A stretch of DNA of 64,000 nucleotides from Isoptericola peretonis (GTDB taxonomy: Bacteria > Actinomycetota > Actinomycetes > Actinomycetales > Cellulomonadaceae), in contig JALQCY010000003.1 in the NCBI GenBank assembly GCA_023241745.1, forward strand, positions 496,001-560,000, read 5' to 3'. Below, piece by piece: positions 36,327 through 46,573 of this stretch (the stretch's first letter is position 1; each line of letters starts with the position of its first letter). Below the pieces are notes generated by a model that searched no databases, was not told where the DNA came from, and saw only the letters and a list, made by a program, of their open reading frames with translations. Position numbers and translations under genes: made by a program.

Positions 36327-37085
36327 TCAGCGCGCGCCCAGCCGTCGGCTGATCTCCACGGCGGCGCGGCCGGCCGCGTCGGCGAGCCGGGCACGCCGGG
36401 CCTCGTCCACGTCGTCCGACCAGAACGTCAGCGCGACGCCCGCCACCGGGTGGCCGGTGTGGTCGAGGGCGGCATGGGCCACCGACGCGAGGCCGGGGGT
36501 GACCTCGCCGTCCTCGGTGGCGTGGCCGCGGCGCCGGGTGTCGCGCAGCACCTCGCGCAGGTCGCGCAGCGTGCGCGGGCCGACGCCGGTGCGGTCGGAG
36601 AGCGCCGCCGCCGACGGGAACAGCGCGCGCACCTGGGGCGCCGGGAGCAGCGCGAGCACGGCCCGCCCGCTGGCCGTGAGGTGAGCGGGCAGGCGGACGT
36701 CGACGTCGGTGACCAGGCTCGGCCGGTGGGGGGCGCGCTGCTCCACGAGGTAGAGCACCTCCCGCCCGTGCAGCACGGCGAGGTGGGCGCTCTCGCCCGT
36801 CGTCTCGACCAGCCGCGCGACGACGGGGCGCGCCAGCCGGGCGAGGGGCGCCTGGCGCGCGTACGCCGACCCGAGCGACAGCGCAGCCGTGCCCAGGCCG
36901 TACCGGTGCTCCTCCGGCAGGTGGGTCACGAACCCCTCGTCCACCAGCACGGACAGCAGGTGGTAGACGGTCGACCGCGGCAGGCCCAGGTGGTGGGCCA
37001 CCGCCGCCGCCGGGACGGGGCCGGCCTGCGCTGCGAGGTACGTCAGCACCCGGAGCGTGCTGCGCGCCGCGGGGACGTCCGCCAT
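36327..37085 (-). CDS. hutR: IclR-family regulator, likely HutR
   Basis: A 252-residue regulator with an N-terminal winged helix (AVAHHLGLPRSTVYHLLSVL) and a C-terminal IclR ligand-binding domain (HLTASGRAVLALLP; VAGVALTFWSDDVDEARR). It is divergent from hutHUI. The palindrome between them closely fits the HutR motif described in Corynebacterium resistens, as I recall it (TCTGwwATwCCAGA). It probably activates or derepresses histidine use in response to histidine or urocanate. Confidence 0.85.
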   Translation of the reverse strand: MADVPAARSTLRVLTYLAAQAGPVPAAAVAHHLGLPRSTVYHLLSVLVDEGFVTHLPEEHRYGLGTAALSLGSAYARQAPLARLARPVVARLVETTGESAHLAVLHGREVLYLVEQRAPHRPSLVTDVDVRLPAHLTASGRAVLALLPAPQVRALFPSAAALSDRTGVGPRTLRDLREVLRDTRRRGHATEDGEVTPGLASVAHAALDHTGHPVAGVALTFWSDDVDEARRARLADAAGRAAVEISRRLGAR

Positions 37086-37118
37086 CGCCCTCCCTCGAAC
37101 TGCCTCGGCGCGGCCGGT

Positions 37119-37134
37119 GTCTGGGATCCCAGAC
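37119..37134. promoter_or_regulatory. HutR-type operator
   Basis: Perfect 16-base palindrome GTCTGGGATCCCAGAC in the 103-base gap between hutR and hutH, 34 bases upstream of the hutR start codon and 54 upstream of hutH. It keeps the fixed TCTG, AT and CCAGA positions of the published HutR site. Confidence 0.7.
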
Positions 37135-37188
37135 TGAACCTCGCGAACCCCCGTGTCCACCGGCCTCGCAACGGTGTGTGCTGGCGGC

Positions 37189-38814
37189 ATGACCGTCACC
37201 ACGTCCCGCGCCGTCGTCGAGCACCGTGTCGTCGAGGTCGGCGGCGGGCCCCTGACCGTCGACGACGTCGTCGCGGTCGCCCGACACGGTGCCCGGGTGC
37301 GCCTCACCGACGACGCGCTCGCCACGATGGCCGCGAGCCGCGCCGTCGTCGAGGACCTCGCCGACGACGCCCGCCCGCACTACGGCGTCTCGACCGGCTT
37401 CGGCGCCCTCGCCCGCCGCCACATCCCCACCGAGAAGCGGGCGCAGCTCCAGCTCGGGCTGGTGCGCTCGCACGCCGCGGGCAGCGGTCCCGAGGTGGAG
37501 CGCGAGGTGGTGCGCGCGCTGCAGCTGCTGCGGCTGGCGACCCTCGCCACCGGCCGCACCGGCGCCCGTCCGGTCGTCGCGGAGACGTACGCGGCGATGC
37601 TGAACGCGGGGATCACGCCGGTGGTGCACGAGTACGGCTCGCTCGGGTGCTCCGGCGACCTCGCTCCGTTGGCGCACGTGGCGCTCGCGGCTCTCGGCGA
37701 GGGCCCGGTCCGGGTGACGGCGGGGTCGGGGGCCGACGAGCTCGTCGGGGCCGGCGAGGCGCTCGCGGCCGCCGGCATCGCGCCGCTGGAGCTGCGGGAG
37801 AAAGAGGGCCTCGCCCTCATCAACGGCACGGACGGGATGCTGGGCATGCTGTGCCTCGCGATCCACGATCTCCGCGAGCTGCTCCGCACCGCGGACGTCG
37901 CCGCGGCCTCCAGCGTGGAGGCGCTGCTCGGCTCGGACGCCCCGTTCGCCGAGGACCTGGTCGGCATGCGGCCGCACCCGGGCCAGGCGGCGTCGGCGGC
38001 GAACCTGCGCGCCCTGCTGGCCGGGTCGCCCGTCGTGGCGAGCCACCGGACGCACGACGCCGACGGGCGCCCGGAGTGCACCCGCGTGCAGGACGCCTAC
38101 TCGCTGCGCTGCGCGCCGCAGGTGCACGGCGCCGCGCGGGACACCCTCGGGCACGCGGCGGCGGTCGCGGGGAGCGAGCTGGCGTCGGCGATCGACAACC
38201 CCGTCGTCACCGTGGACGGGCGCGTGGAGTCGAACGGCAACTTCCACGGCGCGCCCGTCGCGTACGTGCTGGACTTCCTCGCGATCGCGGTGGCCGACGT
38301 CGCGAGCATGAGCGAGCGCCGCACGGACCGGTTCCTCGACGTCGCGCGCAACGAGGGCCTGCCGGCGTTCCTCGCCGAGGACCCGGGCGTCGACTCCGGG
38401 CTGATGATCGCCCAGTACACGGCCGCCGGGATCGTCTCGGAGCTCAAGCGCCTCGCCGCCCCCGCGAGCGTCGACTCCATCCCGTCGTCGGCCATGCAGG
38501 AGGACCACGTGTCCATGGGCTGGGCCGCCGCCCGCAAGCTGCGCCGCGCCGTCGACGGCCTGGGCCGCGTGCTCGCCATCGAGCTCATGACGGCGGCCCG
38601 CGCCCTCGACCTCCGCCTCGCCGACCTGTCGGGACCGGCGCGGGGGGTGAGGGCCGCGGCCGGTACCGGGGCCGTGCACGCGCTGCTCCGTACCGCCGTC
38701 CCGGGCCCCGGCCCCGACCGGTTCCTGGCCCCCGAGATCGACGCCGTGACGCGGCTCGTCGCCGACGGCGAGGTCGTCACCGCCGCGAGCGCCGCCGTCG
38801 GCCCGCTCCGCTGA
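37189..38814 (+). CDS. hutH: Histidine ammonia-lyase
   Basis: First enzyme of histidine degradation, converting L-histidine to urocanate and ammonia; 541 residues, close to the usual size. The MIO cofactor triad is Cys154-Ser155-Gly156 ([14 protein letters not shown]), where most family members have Ala-Ser-Gly. Other signatures are [10 protein letters not shown] with the catalytic Tyr, [10 protein letters not shown], and [11 protein letters not shown]. The ATG is chosen since the preceding in-frame GTG codons lie in the operator region. It is the first gene of hutHUI. Confidence 0.95.
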   Translation: MTVTTSRAVVEHRVVEVGGGPLTVDDVVAVARHGARVRLTDDALATMAASRAVVEDLADDARPHYGVSTGFGALARRHIPTEKRAQLQLGLVRSHAAGSGPEVEREVVRALQLLRLATLATGRTGARPVVAETYAAMLNAGITPVVHEYGSLGCSGDLAPLAHVALAALGEGPVRVTAGSGADELVGAGEALAAAGIAPLELREKEGLALINGTDGMLGMLCLAIHDLRELLRTADVAAASSVEALLGSDAPFAEDLVGMRPHPGQAASAANLRALLAGSPVVASHRTHDADGRPECTRVQDAYSLRCAPQVHGAARDTLGHAAAVAGSELASAIDNPVVTVDGRVESNGNFHGAPVAYVLDFLAIAVADVASMSERRTDRFLDVARNEGLPAFLAEDPGVDSGLMIAQYTAAGIVSELKRLAAPASVDSIPSSAMQEDHVSMGWAAARKLRRAVDGLGRVLAIELMTAARALDLRLADLSGPARGVRAAAGTGAVHALLRTAVPGPGPDRFLAPEIDAVTRLVADGEVVTAASAAVGPLR

Positions 38815-38839
38815 CCCACTGACACCGAAGGAGACGACG

Positions 38840-40528
<1,689 letters not shown>

Positions 40529-40529
40529 C

Positions 40530-41801
40530 GTGCGCGAGGTGGAGCACCCCGGCGGCGAGCACCCGGCCACGCTGATCCTGGGGATCGGCGAGCTCACGAC
40601 CAACGCCCCCGAGGCGATGGGCGCGGACCCCGTCGACGACCCGACCGGCCTCGTCCGCGACGCCGCGCTGCTGCTCGACGGCGGCCGCGTCGCCTGGGTG
40701 GGCCCGGAGAGCGCGTGCGCCGACGGCGTGGAGCGGGCGATCGGGCGTGCCCCGGACCGCGTGGTCGGGGTGGCGGGGCGTGCCGTCGTGCCCGGCTTCG
40801 TCGACTCGCACACGCACCTCGTGTTCGCGGGCGACCGGTCGGGGGAGTTCGAGGCGCGCATGGCCGGCCGCCCGTACGCGGCGGGGGGCATCCGCACCAC
40901 GGTCGCGGCCACGCGGGCGGCCTCGGACGACGACCTGCGCGCGAACCTGCGACGGCACGTCCACGAGGCGCTCGCGCAGGGCACCACCACGATCGAGGTC
41001 AAGAGCGGCTACGGGCTGTCCGTGGCCGACGAGGAGCGCTCCGTGCGCCTCGCCGCCGAGGTGACCGACGAGGTGACGTTCCTCGGCGCGCACGTCGTGC
41101 CCGCGGACTCCGGCAGCGCCGACGCCTACGTCGACCTCGTCGTCGGAGACATGCTCGCCGCCTGCGCCCCGCACGCGCGGTGGGTCGACGTGTTCTGCGA
41201 GACCGGGGCGTTCACCGCCGAGCAGTCGCGGCGGGTGCTGGAGGCCGGCAGCAGGGCCGGCCTCGGCGTGCGGGTGCACGCCAACCAGCTCGGGCCCGGC
41301 GAGGGCGTGCGGCTCGCCGTGGACCTCGGCGCCGCGGCCGTCGACCACTGCACCTTCCTGTCCGACGACGACGTCGCGGCGCTCGCGGCCTCCTGGACGG
41401 CGGGGTCGGGGTCGGGCGAGGGCCAGGGGACCGTCGCGACGCTGCTGCCGGGCGTCGAGTTCTCCACCCGGCAGCCGTATCCCGACGCGCGTCGCCTGCT
41501 CGACGCCGGCGCGGTCGTCGCGCTCGCCAGCGACTGCAACCCCGGTTCCAGCTACACGAGCTCGATGCCGCTCATGGTGGCGCTCGCGGTGCGCGAGACG
41601 GGGACGACCGTCGCCGAGGCGATCTGGGCCGCCACCGCGGGCGGCGCCCGCGCGCTGCGCCGCGACGACGTGGGGCACCTCGCCCTCGGCGCCAGGGCCG
41701 ATCTCGTGGTCCTCGACGCCCCGAGCCGGACGCACCTCGCCTACCGCCCGGGAGTGCCGCTCGTCCACCAGGTCTGGAAGGACGGGCGCCCGGTCGCGTA
41801 G
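40530..41801 (+). CDS. hutI: Imidazolonepropionase
   Basis: Third enzyme, opening the imidazolone ring to give N-formimino-L-glutamate. Amidohydrolase-superfamily protein of 423 residues with metal ligands in [13 protein letters not shown], the substrate-binding Tyr in [13 protein letters not shown] and VKSGYG, the His in VHANQLG, and the terminal metal Asp in [12 protein letters not shown]. The GTG start lies one base after the hutU stop. No formiminoglutamate-processing gene follows; an arginase-family candidate lies at 53.4 kb. Confidence 0.95.
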   Translation: MREVEHPGGEHPATLILGIGELTTNAPEAMGADPVDDPTGLVRDAALLLDGGRVAWVGPESACADGVERAIGRAPDRVVGVAGRAVVPGFVDSHTHLVFAGDRSGEFEARMAGRPYAAGGIRTTVAATRAASDDDLRANLRRHVHEALAQGTTTIEVKSGYGLSVADEERSVRLAAEVTDEVTFLGAHVVPADSGSADAYVDLVVGDMLAACAPHARWVDVFCETGAFTAEQSRRVLEAGSRAGLGVRVHANQLGPGEGVRLAVDLGAAAVDHCTFLSDDDVAALAASWTAGSGSGEGQGTVATLLPGVEFSTRQPYPDARRLLDAGAVVALASDCNPGSSYTSSMPLMVALAVRETGTTVAEAIWAATAGGARALRRDDVGHLALGARADLVVLDAPSRTHLAYRPGVPLVHQVWKDGRPVA

Positions 41802-41857
41802 CAGGGGCAGCGTGCGGGCCGAGGCCTGCCCTCTCGGTCCTGTGCGAGCATGCGACC

Positions 41858-42754
41858 GTGGCGGCCCTCGACCTCGATCACCTGCGGACGTTCCTGACGG
41901 CGTACCGGACCGGCTCGGTGAGCGACGCGGCCCGGCTGCTGGGCATCTCGCAACCCACCGCGTCAGGTCACGTGCGGGCGCTCGAGCGCCGGCTCGGCTA
42001 CCCGCTGTTCGACCGGACGCCCACCGGGGTGGTCGCCACGGCGCGTGCGACGGTGCTCGCCCAGCAGGCCGCCCGGCACCTGGACGCGCTGGAGGACCTC
42101 GTCGAGCTCTCGGGCGGGGCCGGTGCCGTCGTGCACGTGGGGGGTGCGGCGGAGATCGTCGGTGAGGTGCTGGCGCCGCACGTGCCCGAGCTGGTCGCGG
42201 CGGCCGGCGGCCCGGTGCGCCTCCACCTCGGCATGGCTGACGACCTCCTCGAGGATCTCCGGCACGGCGACCTCGATGTCGTCCTCAGCTCGGTGCGGCC
42301 GCGCGCCCAGGGCCTGAGCGGCTCACCGGTCACCGACGAGGAGTTCGTCCTCGTCGGCGCGCCTCGGTGGGGGCAGGAGCTCGAGGGCGGCGTCGGCGCC
42401 GTCGACGAGCTCGAGCGCATCCCGGTCGTGGCGTACGCCGAGAACCTGCCCATCGTCCGCCGGTACTGGCGGTCCGTGTTCGGCCGGCGACCCGACGCCG
42501 TGACGACGACCGCCGTGGTGCCGGACCTGCGTGCCGTGCGCGCGGCGGTCGTCGGCGGGGCCGGGATGTCGGTGCTTCCCCGGTACCTGGTGCGGGAGCA
42601 GCTCGCGGCGGGGGCGCTCGTCGAGCTGCACCGGCCGGAGGTCGCGCCGCTCAACACCCTGTACCTGGTGACACGGTCGGGGCGGACGGAGGCGAGCCGG
42701 AGCCTGCGTGACCTGGCCGCCGTGATCGCACGGATCACGGCGGCCGGGGTGTGA
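41858..42754 (+). CDS. LysR-family transcriptional regulator
   Basis: A 298-residue regulator with an N-terminal LysR helix-turn-helix (FLTAYRTGSVSDAARLLGIS; ALERRLGYPLFDRTPTGV) and a substrate-binding domain (VHVGGAAEIVGEVLAPHVP; VRAAVVGGAGMSVLPRYLV). The start is uncertain: the GTG at 41858 puts the winged helix at residue 5, as is usual. It follows hutI by 56 bases but belongs to a different regulator family. It is convergent with the DJ-1 gene, with three bases between the stops. Confidence 0.88.
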   Translation: MAALDLDHLRTFLTAYRTGSVSDAARLLGISQPTASGHVRALERRLGYPLFDRTPTGVVATARATVLAQQAARHLDALEDLVELSGGAGAVVHVGGAAEIVGEVLAPHVPELVAAAGGPVRLHLGMADDLLEDLRHGDLDVVLSSVRPRAQGLSGSPVTDEEFVLVGAPRWGQELEGGVGAVDELERIPVVAYAENLPIVRRYWRSVFGRRPDAVTTTAVVPDLRAVRAAVVGGAGMSVLPRYLVREQLAAGALVELHRPEVAPLNTLYLVTRSGRTEASRSLRDLAAVIARITAAGV

Positions 42755-42757
42755 CCC

Positions 42758-43459
42758 TCAGACGGAGAGGAGCTTCAGCACGGCGGTCGCGACCTCGTCG
42801 CTCGACTGCGGGTTCTGCCCGCTGACGAGGTTGCCGTCGACCACCACGTGGCTGCTCCAGGGGGCGGCGGACTCCACGTCCGCGCCACGCTCGGCCAGCG
42901 CGTCCGCGACGAACCAGGGGGTGCGGGCGCCGAGCCCGCCCGAGGTCTCCTCCTCGTTGGTGAACACCGTCAGCCGGCGGCCCGCGAACGCGAACGCCCC
43001 GTCCGGGCGGGTCGCGCTTAGGAGCGCCGCCGGGCCGTGGCAGAACGGTGCGACGACGCGGCCGGCGTCGTCGGCCGCGACGAGCGCGGCACCGACCGCC
43101 CGGTCCTGGGCGAGGTCGGCCATGGGGCCGTGCCCGCCCGGCAGCACCACCGCGTCGAACTCCGTCGCGTCGAGCGCGGAAAGAACTGCGGGATGCTCCA
43201 GGACCCCCTCGACGGCGTCGAGGTAGGCGGCGAGCTCCTCGACCTTGCCCTGGTCGCCGACGACCGCCGCGTCGAGCGAGCCCGGGTCGACGGGGGCGCG
43301 GCGGCCACCCGGCGTCGCGACGACGATCTCGTGGCCAGCGTCGGACAACGTCCGGTGTGCGACCACCAGCTCCTCCGCCCAGAAGCCGGTGGGGTGGGCC
43401 GAGCCGTCGGCCAGGGTCAGGGAGTCGGCTGCGGTGACGATCATCAGGATGCGTGCCAT
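42758..43459 (-). CDS. DJ-1/PfpI family protein (HSP31-like)
   Basis: A 233-residue protein of the class I glutamine amidotransferase-like fold. The nucleophile elbow is Cys140-His141 in VVAPFCHGPAALL, with an acidic partner in GFWAEELVVAH (Glu30). This spacing is that of glyoxalase III/HSP31-type proteins, which detoxify methylglyoxal or repair glycated protein. The ATG at 43459 is preferred; another ATG lies three codons upstream. The 175 bases beyond its start hold no gene I can support. Confidence 0.87.
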   Translation of the reverse strand: MARILMIVTAADSLTLADGSAHPTGFWAEELVVAHRTLSDAGHEIVVATPGGRRAPVDPGSLDAAVVGDQGKVEELAAYLDAVEGVLEHPAVLSALDATEFDAVVLPGGHGPMADLAQDRAVGAALVAADDAGRVVAPFCHGPAALLSATRPDGAFAFAGRRLTVFTNEEETSGGLGARTPWFVADALAERGADVESAAPWSSHVVVDGNLVSGQNPQSSDEVATAVLKLLSV

Positions 43460-43634
43460 GCGCCCCATGGTGCGCGCCCGCGGACGGCGACGGTCATCGG
43501 CAAACTTGCGTGCCGTCATGGAGCTCGTGCGTGCGCGACGACGACACCGGCGCATCGCCCAGGCAGGTGGCGTCCCGGTCGATCCAGGAGCCCGGAGAGC
43601 TCTGCCGCCCGCGGTCCAGGCACGGTCCCCTCGG

Positions 43635-45101
43635 TCATGAGCTCGCGGCGCCGAGGGCGGTCGCGACGAGTCCGAGGGCGGCGCAGACGCCGAGCGTGCG
43701 CAGCACGGACCAGCGCGCGGCGAAGAGCAGGAGGGCAGCGGTGGCGGCGATGGCGACGGCGACCGGCTGGAGGGAGCCGGGGTCGGGGATCTCGAGGTGG
43801 ACCGGGCCGCCCGTCCAGGTGGTCGAGGTCTCGAAGAGCGTATGGGTGGCGAAGTAGAGGGCGAGGTTGGCGATGACGCCGACGACGGCGGCGGTGATGG
43901 CGGCGAGGGCGGCGCCGAGGCTCTGGTTGCCCCGGAGCTTTTCGACGTAGGGGGCGCCGAGGAAGATGAACAGGAACGAGGGGACGAACGTGACCCAGGT
44001 CGTCAGGAGCGCGCCGAGGACGGCGGCTACCCAGGGGTCGAGGTCGCCGGGGTTGCGGTAGGCGCCCAGGAAGGCGACGAACTGGACGACCATGATGAGT
44101 GGGCCGGGGGTGGTCTCGGCGAGGGCGAGGCCCTTGGTCATCTCGGTGGGGGTGACCCAGGCGTAGGTCTCGACGGCGCGTTGGGCGACGTAGGCCAGGA
44201 CCGCGTAGGCGCCGCCGAAGGTCACCAGGGCGGTGCCGGAGAAGAACAGGCCCTGCTGGGTGAGCGCACTGCCGACGCCGGTGGCGAGGGCGACCGCGAC
44301 GACCGGGAGGGTCCAGGCGAGCAGGCCGATGATCAGGACGCGCAGGGCACGCCGTCCTGAGGGTCGCTCAGCGTGCAGGGCGTCGTCGGGGATGACGGGG
44401 GCAGGGCCGTCGTCGCTGGTGGCGGCTCGACGCGCGGTGATGAGGTCGGGCGCGAACCGGTGCACGAGCCAGCCCAGGATCCCGGCGCCGAGGATCACGA
44501 GAGGGAAGGGGACGGCAAAGACGGTCAGTGCGACGAAAGCGGCGATGGCGAGGGCGACGAGGGCCGGAGTGGTCAGGGCGCGCTTGCCGACGCGGGTGAC
44601 GGCCTGCACCACGATGGCGAGCACCGCAGGCGCGAGACCGGCGAAGAGCCCGGTCACGACGGGTGTGTCGCCGAACGCGACGTAGATCGCGGACAGGGCG
44701 AGCAGGCACAGCATGCCGGGCAGGACGAAGAAGATGCCGGCGACCAGGCCGCCGCGCAGCCCGTTGAGGAGCCACCCGGTGTAGACGGCGAGCTGTTGGG
44801 CCTCGGGGCCGGGCAGGAGCATGCAGTAGTTCAGGGCGTGCAGGAAGCGGCCCTGGCCGATCCACCGCTTGTCGTCGACGAGGGTGCGTTGCATGACGGC
44901 GATCTGCCCGGCGGGGCCGCCGAACGTCTGCCAGGAGATCGCGAACCATGCCCGCACGGCGGTGGGGAAGGGCACCAGGTCGCGTCGTGCGTTCCCCTGG
45001 CCGAGACGGCTGGCGCGGCCGGCACGGCTGGCCTCGTCCGAGGCGGGGGCTTCGTGGGGGTGGGTCGGGGAGCCGGGCGGTCCGGCGGGGTGCTCGTGCA
45101 T
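43635..45101 (-). CDS. chrA: Chromate efflux transporter ChrA
   Basis: CHR-family transporter of 488 residues that exports chromate. It has the duplicated architecture of long ChrA proteins: an N-terminal half with FGGPAGQIAVM and LNYCMLLPGPEAQQLAVYTG, a charged cytoplasmic linker of about 30 residues, and a second half with TFGGAYAVLAYVAQ and GLALAETTPGPLIMVVQF. A His/Pro-rich tail of about 45 residues starts the protein. It is the last gene of the chrB-chrA group, 23 bases after the upstream gene. Confidence 0.95.
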   Translation of the reverse strand: MHEHPAGPPGSPTHPHEAPASDEASRAGRASRLGQGNARRDLVPFPTAVRAWFAISWQTFGGPAGQIAVMQRTLVDDKRWIGQGRFLHALNYCMLLPGPEAQQLAVYTGWLLNGLRGGLVAGIFFVLPGMLCLLALSAIYVAFGDTPVVTGLFAGLAPAVLAIVVQAVTRVGKRALTTPALVALAIAAFVALTVFAVPFPLVILGAGILGWLVHRFAPDLITARRAATSDDGPAPVIPDDALHAERPSGRRALRVLIIGLLAWTLPVVAVALATGVGSALTQQGLFFSGTALVTFGGAYAVLAYVAQRAVETYAWVTPTEMTKGLALAETTPGPLIMVVQFVAFLGAYRNPGDLDPWVAAVLGALLTTWVTFVPSFLFIFLGAPYVEKLRGNQSLGAALAAITAAVVGVIANLALYFATHTLFETSTTWTGGPVHLEIPDPGSLQPVAVAIAATAALLLFAARWSVLRTLGVCAALGLVATALGAASS

Positions 45102-45124
45102 GGCCGGGTCCTTCGAGGTCGTGC

Positions 45125-45556
45125 TCAGGCCGGTTCGTGGCCGAGCAGGTAGGAGCGGCGGAAGTACTCGTACAGTCCGTCGAAAATCGGCCCCGAGACG
45201 GCGAGGGTCGCCTCGTCGTCCCCGGTCATCGACAGGCCGCGCAGGACCGCGTCCAGGCCGGGTGCTTCGGGGGCGTCGAAGCGGTCGTCGTCGAGATCGG
45301 CCTCGTGCACGATCTGCCCGATCCGGGTGAGTACCGGGTCGGTCAGCTCGTACCGCTCGAGGAAGGTCTCGAAGCTGCAGCGCGCGCCGTGGTGCCCCAG
45401 CTCGACGCCCCGCATGTCGAACGCGGTGGCGTCGACAGGGATGTCGCCGGGGTCGGTCACGAAGACGAACTCTGCCTGCGGGTCGATCACGCGCCGGACC
45501 AGCCACGCGCACGCGGCCCGGTCGATGTGGATCCCTGCACGGGTCGCCCACCTCAT
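45125..45556 (-). CDS. ChrB C-terminal domain protein
   Basis: A 143-residue protein corresponding to the C-terminal half of chromate regulator ChrB: MRWATRAGIHIDRAACAWLV, then FVTDPGDIPVDATAFDMRGV and HHGARCSFETFLERY. The two halves of ChrB, one polypeptide in many proteobacteria, are separate here. Its ATG overlaps the stop of the upstream gene (ATGA), so the two are translationally coupled. A fragment with the same sequence signature lies at 49.5 kb. Confidence 0.88.
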   Translation of the reverse strand: MRWATRAGIHIDRAACAWLVRRVIDPQAEFVFVTDPGDIPVDATAFDMRGVELGHHGARCSFETFLERYELTDPVLTRIGQIVHEADLDDDRFDAPEAPGLDAVLRGLSMTGDDEATLAVSGPIFDGLYEYFRRSYLLGHEPA

Positions 45557-46044
45557 CGCGTCCTCCCGGAGGGTGCGTCCGCGTGGGCGGCGACCAGGTC
45601 CTCCAGGTCGCGCAGCGCCGCCCGCGCGACGTCGCGCTGGGGTGGGGGGAAGAAGTCGCGGCGTGCCACCTGCCGGCTCGCGCGCCGTAGTCGGGCCAGC
45701 GTGCTGCGCTGCTCGCCCGGCGACGCGTCGAGAGCCGCGCGGGCAGACTCGGCGAGCTCGGTCCACTCGGCCGCCCGATCGGCCGCCATCGTCGCCGCGA
45801 GGTCGCGTTCGTGCGCCGCCGTCGACGGCCGCGCCAACCAGACGCTCGAGGACCCGCCACGCTCGACGACCTCCTCGGCCGCCCACTCCAGCTGCTCACG
45901 CGTGCGAGCGTCCGCCGGCAGCGCCACGAGGCCGTCGGAGACCTGCGCGACACCCTGCCGCTTCAGCCGCCGCCACAACGCCACGCGCGGCGCCGACGGC
46001 TCGCGCGGCAACCGGTAGCTCAGCAGCACCCATTCACCTGTCAC
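45553..46044 (-). CDS. ChrB N-terminal domain protein, candidate chromate-responsive regulator
   Basis: A 163-residue protein matching the N-terminal half of ChrB: MTGEWVLLSYRLPREPSAPR, then a winged-helix-like stretch (ALWRRLKRQGVAQVSDGLVA; TREQLEWAAEEVVERGG). ChrB represses chr promoters until chromate is present. The GTG start has no ribosome site and lies only seven bases after a good -10 box, suggesting a leaderless mRNA. A 30-base palindrome covers that promoter, fitting autoregulation. Confidence 0.85.
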   Translation of the reverse strand: MTGEWVLLSYRLPREPSAPRVALWRRLKRQGVAQVSDGLVALPADARTREQLEWAAEEVVERGGSSSVWLARPSTAAHERDLAATMAADRAAEWTELAESARAALDASPGEQRSTLARLRRASRQVARRDFFPPPQRDVARAALRDLEDLVAAHADAPSGRTR

Positions 46045-46045
46045 T

Positions 46046-46080
46046 CAATGGATGTAACCGCGGTTACATCCATTGGTCAA
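46046..46080 (-). promoter_or_regulatory. chrB promoter with embedded 30-base palindrome
   Basis: Perfect palindrome from 46046 to 46075 (CAATGGATGTAACCG and its complement). On the minus strand, -35 TTGACC (46075-46080), a 17-base spacer and -10 TTACAT (46052-46057) coincide with it, and the GTG start at 46044 follows the -10 by seven bases. A repressor on the palindrome would cover the whole promoter. Confidence 0.75.
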
Positions 46081-46260
46081 GGGTTTGTGGCTGCAGTCGT
46101 GCTCGTGGTCGGCGCGACCACCCCGGACGAGTCGGTGCAGGCGTTGAACCAGCTGCGCAGGTCCATCGCGCGGTCGTCGGGACCAGCGCTGAAACACAGG
46201 AAGGGATTCGGCGCGGGAGCCGTTGATCTCAACCTTTGATTGAGGGTGGACGCTGACACC

Positions 46261-46560
46261 GTGACTACTACCCACGAGCTCTTGGACTCCGACAGCGCCG
46301 TCAGCGAGCTGCACGCCGTGGTCTCCAAAGTCGACCGAGCCCTGCGTGATGGGGACGTGGACGGCTTCGTGGCGCTCTTCCGCTCCGACGCCATTTGTCA
46401 CGACCGGCCGTGGCCGGCGCCTTGTCGGTCGGGAGGCGATCGCGGCGTTCACTGCCCAGGTGCTGCCTGGCTCGAGCAGCCAGGCGCCAGGCGCCCTGAC
46501 GTCGGCTGGACGCCGCGTGAAGGTCTCGCAATGGATGCGGCTGTTGGGGGGAGCGTCCTC
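46261..46560 (+). pseudogene. Broken SnoaL-like (NTF2-fold) protein gene
   Basis: The frame from GTG 46261 reads as the start of a SnoaL-like protein: AVSELHAVVSKVDRALRDGD, then VDGFVALFRSDAICHDR. Around 46410 the homologous reading moves to the next frame, which continues ALVGREAIAAFTAQVLPG. After that, similarity fades before the opposing DUF1254 gene. The frameshift and truncation suggest a decayed gene. The bases between it and chrB (46081-46260) hold nothing I can name. Confidence 0.5.
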
Positions 46561-46573
46561 GGTCGGGAGCCGG

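Noticed and set aside
43460..43634. Possible small gene or palindrome AGAGCTCT between the DJ-1 and chrA genes
   Set aside because: The symmetric element is only eight bases, and no frame has a plausible start and composition.
46077..46394. Minus-strand frame of about 100 codons between chrB and the broken SnoaL-like gene
   Set aside because: It overlaps the recognisable SnoaL-like segment in antisense and shows no domain or start signal.
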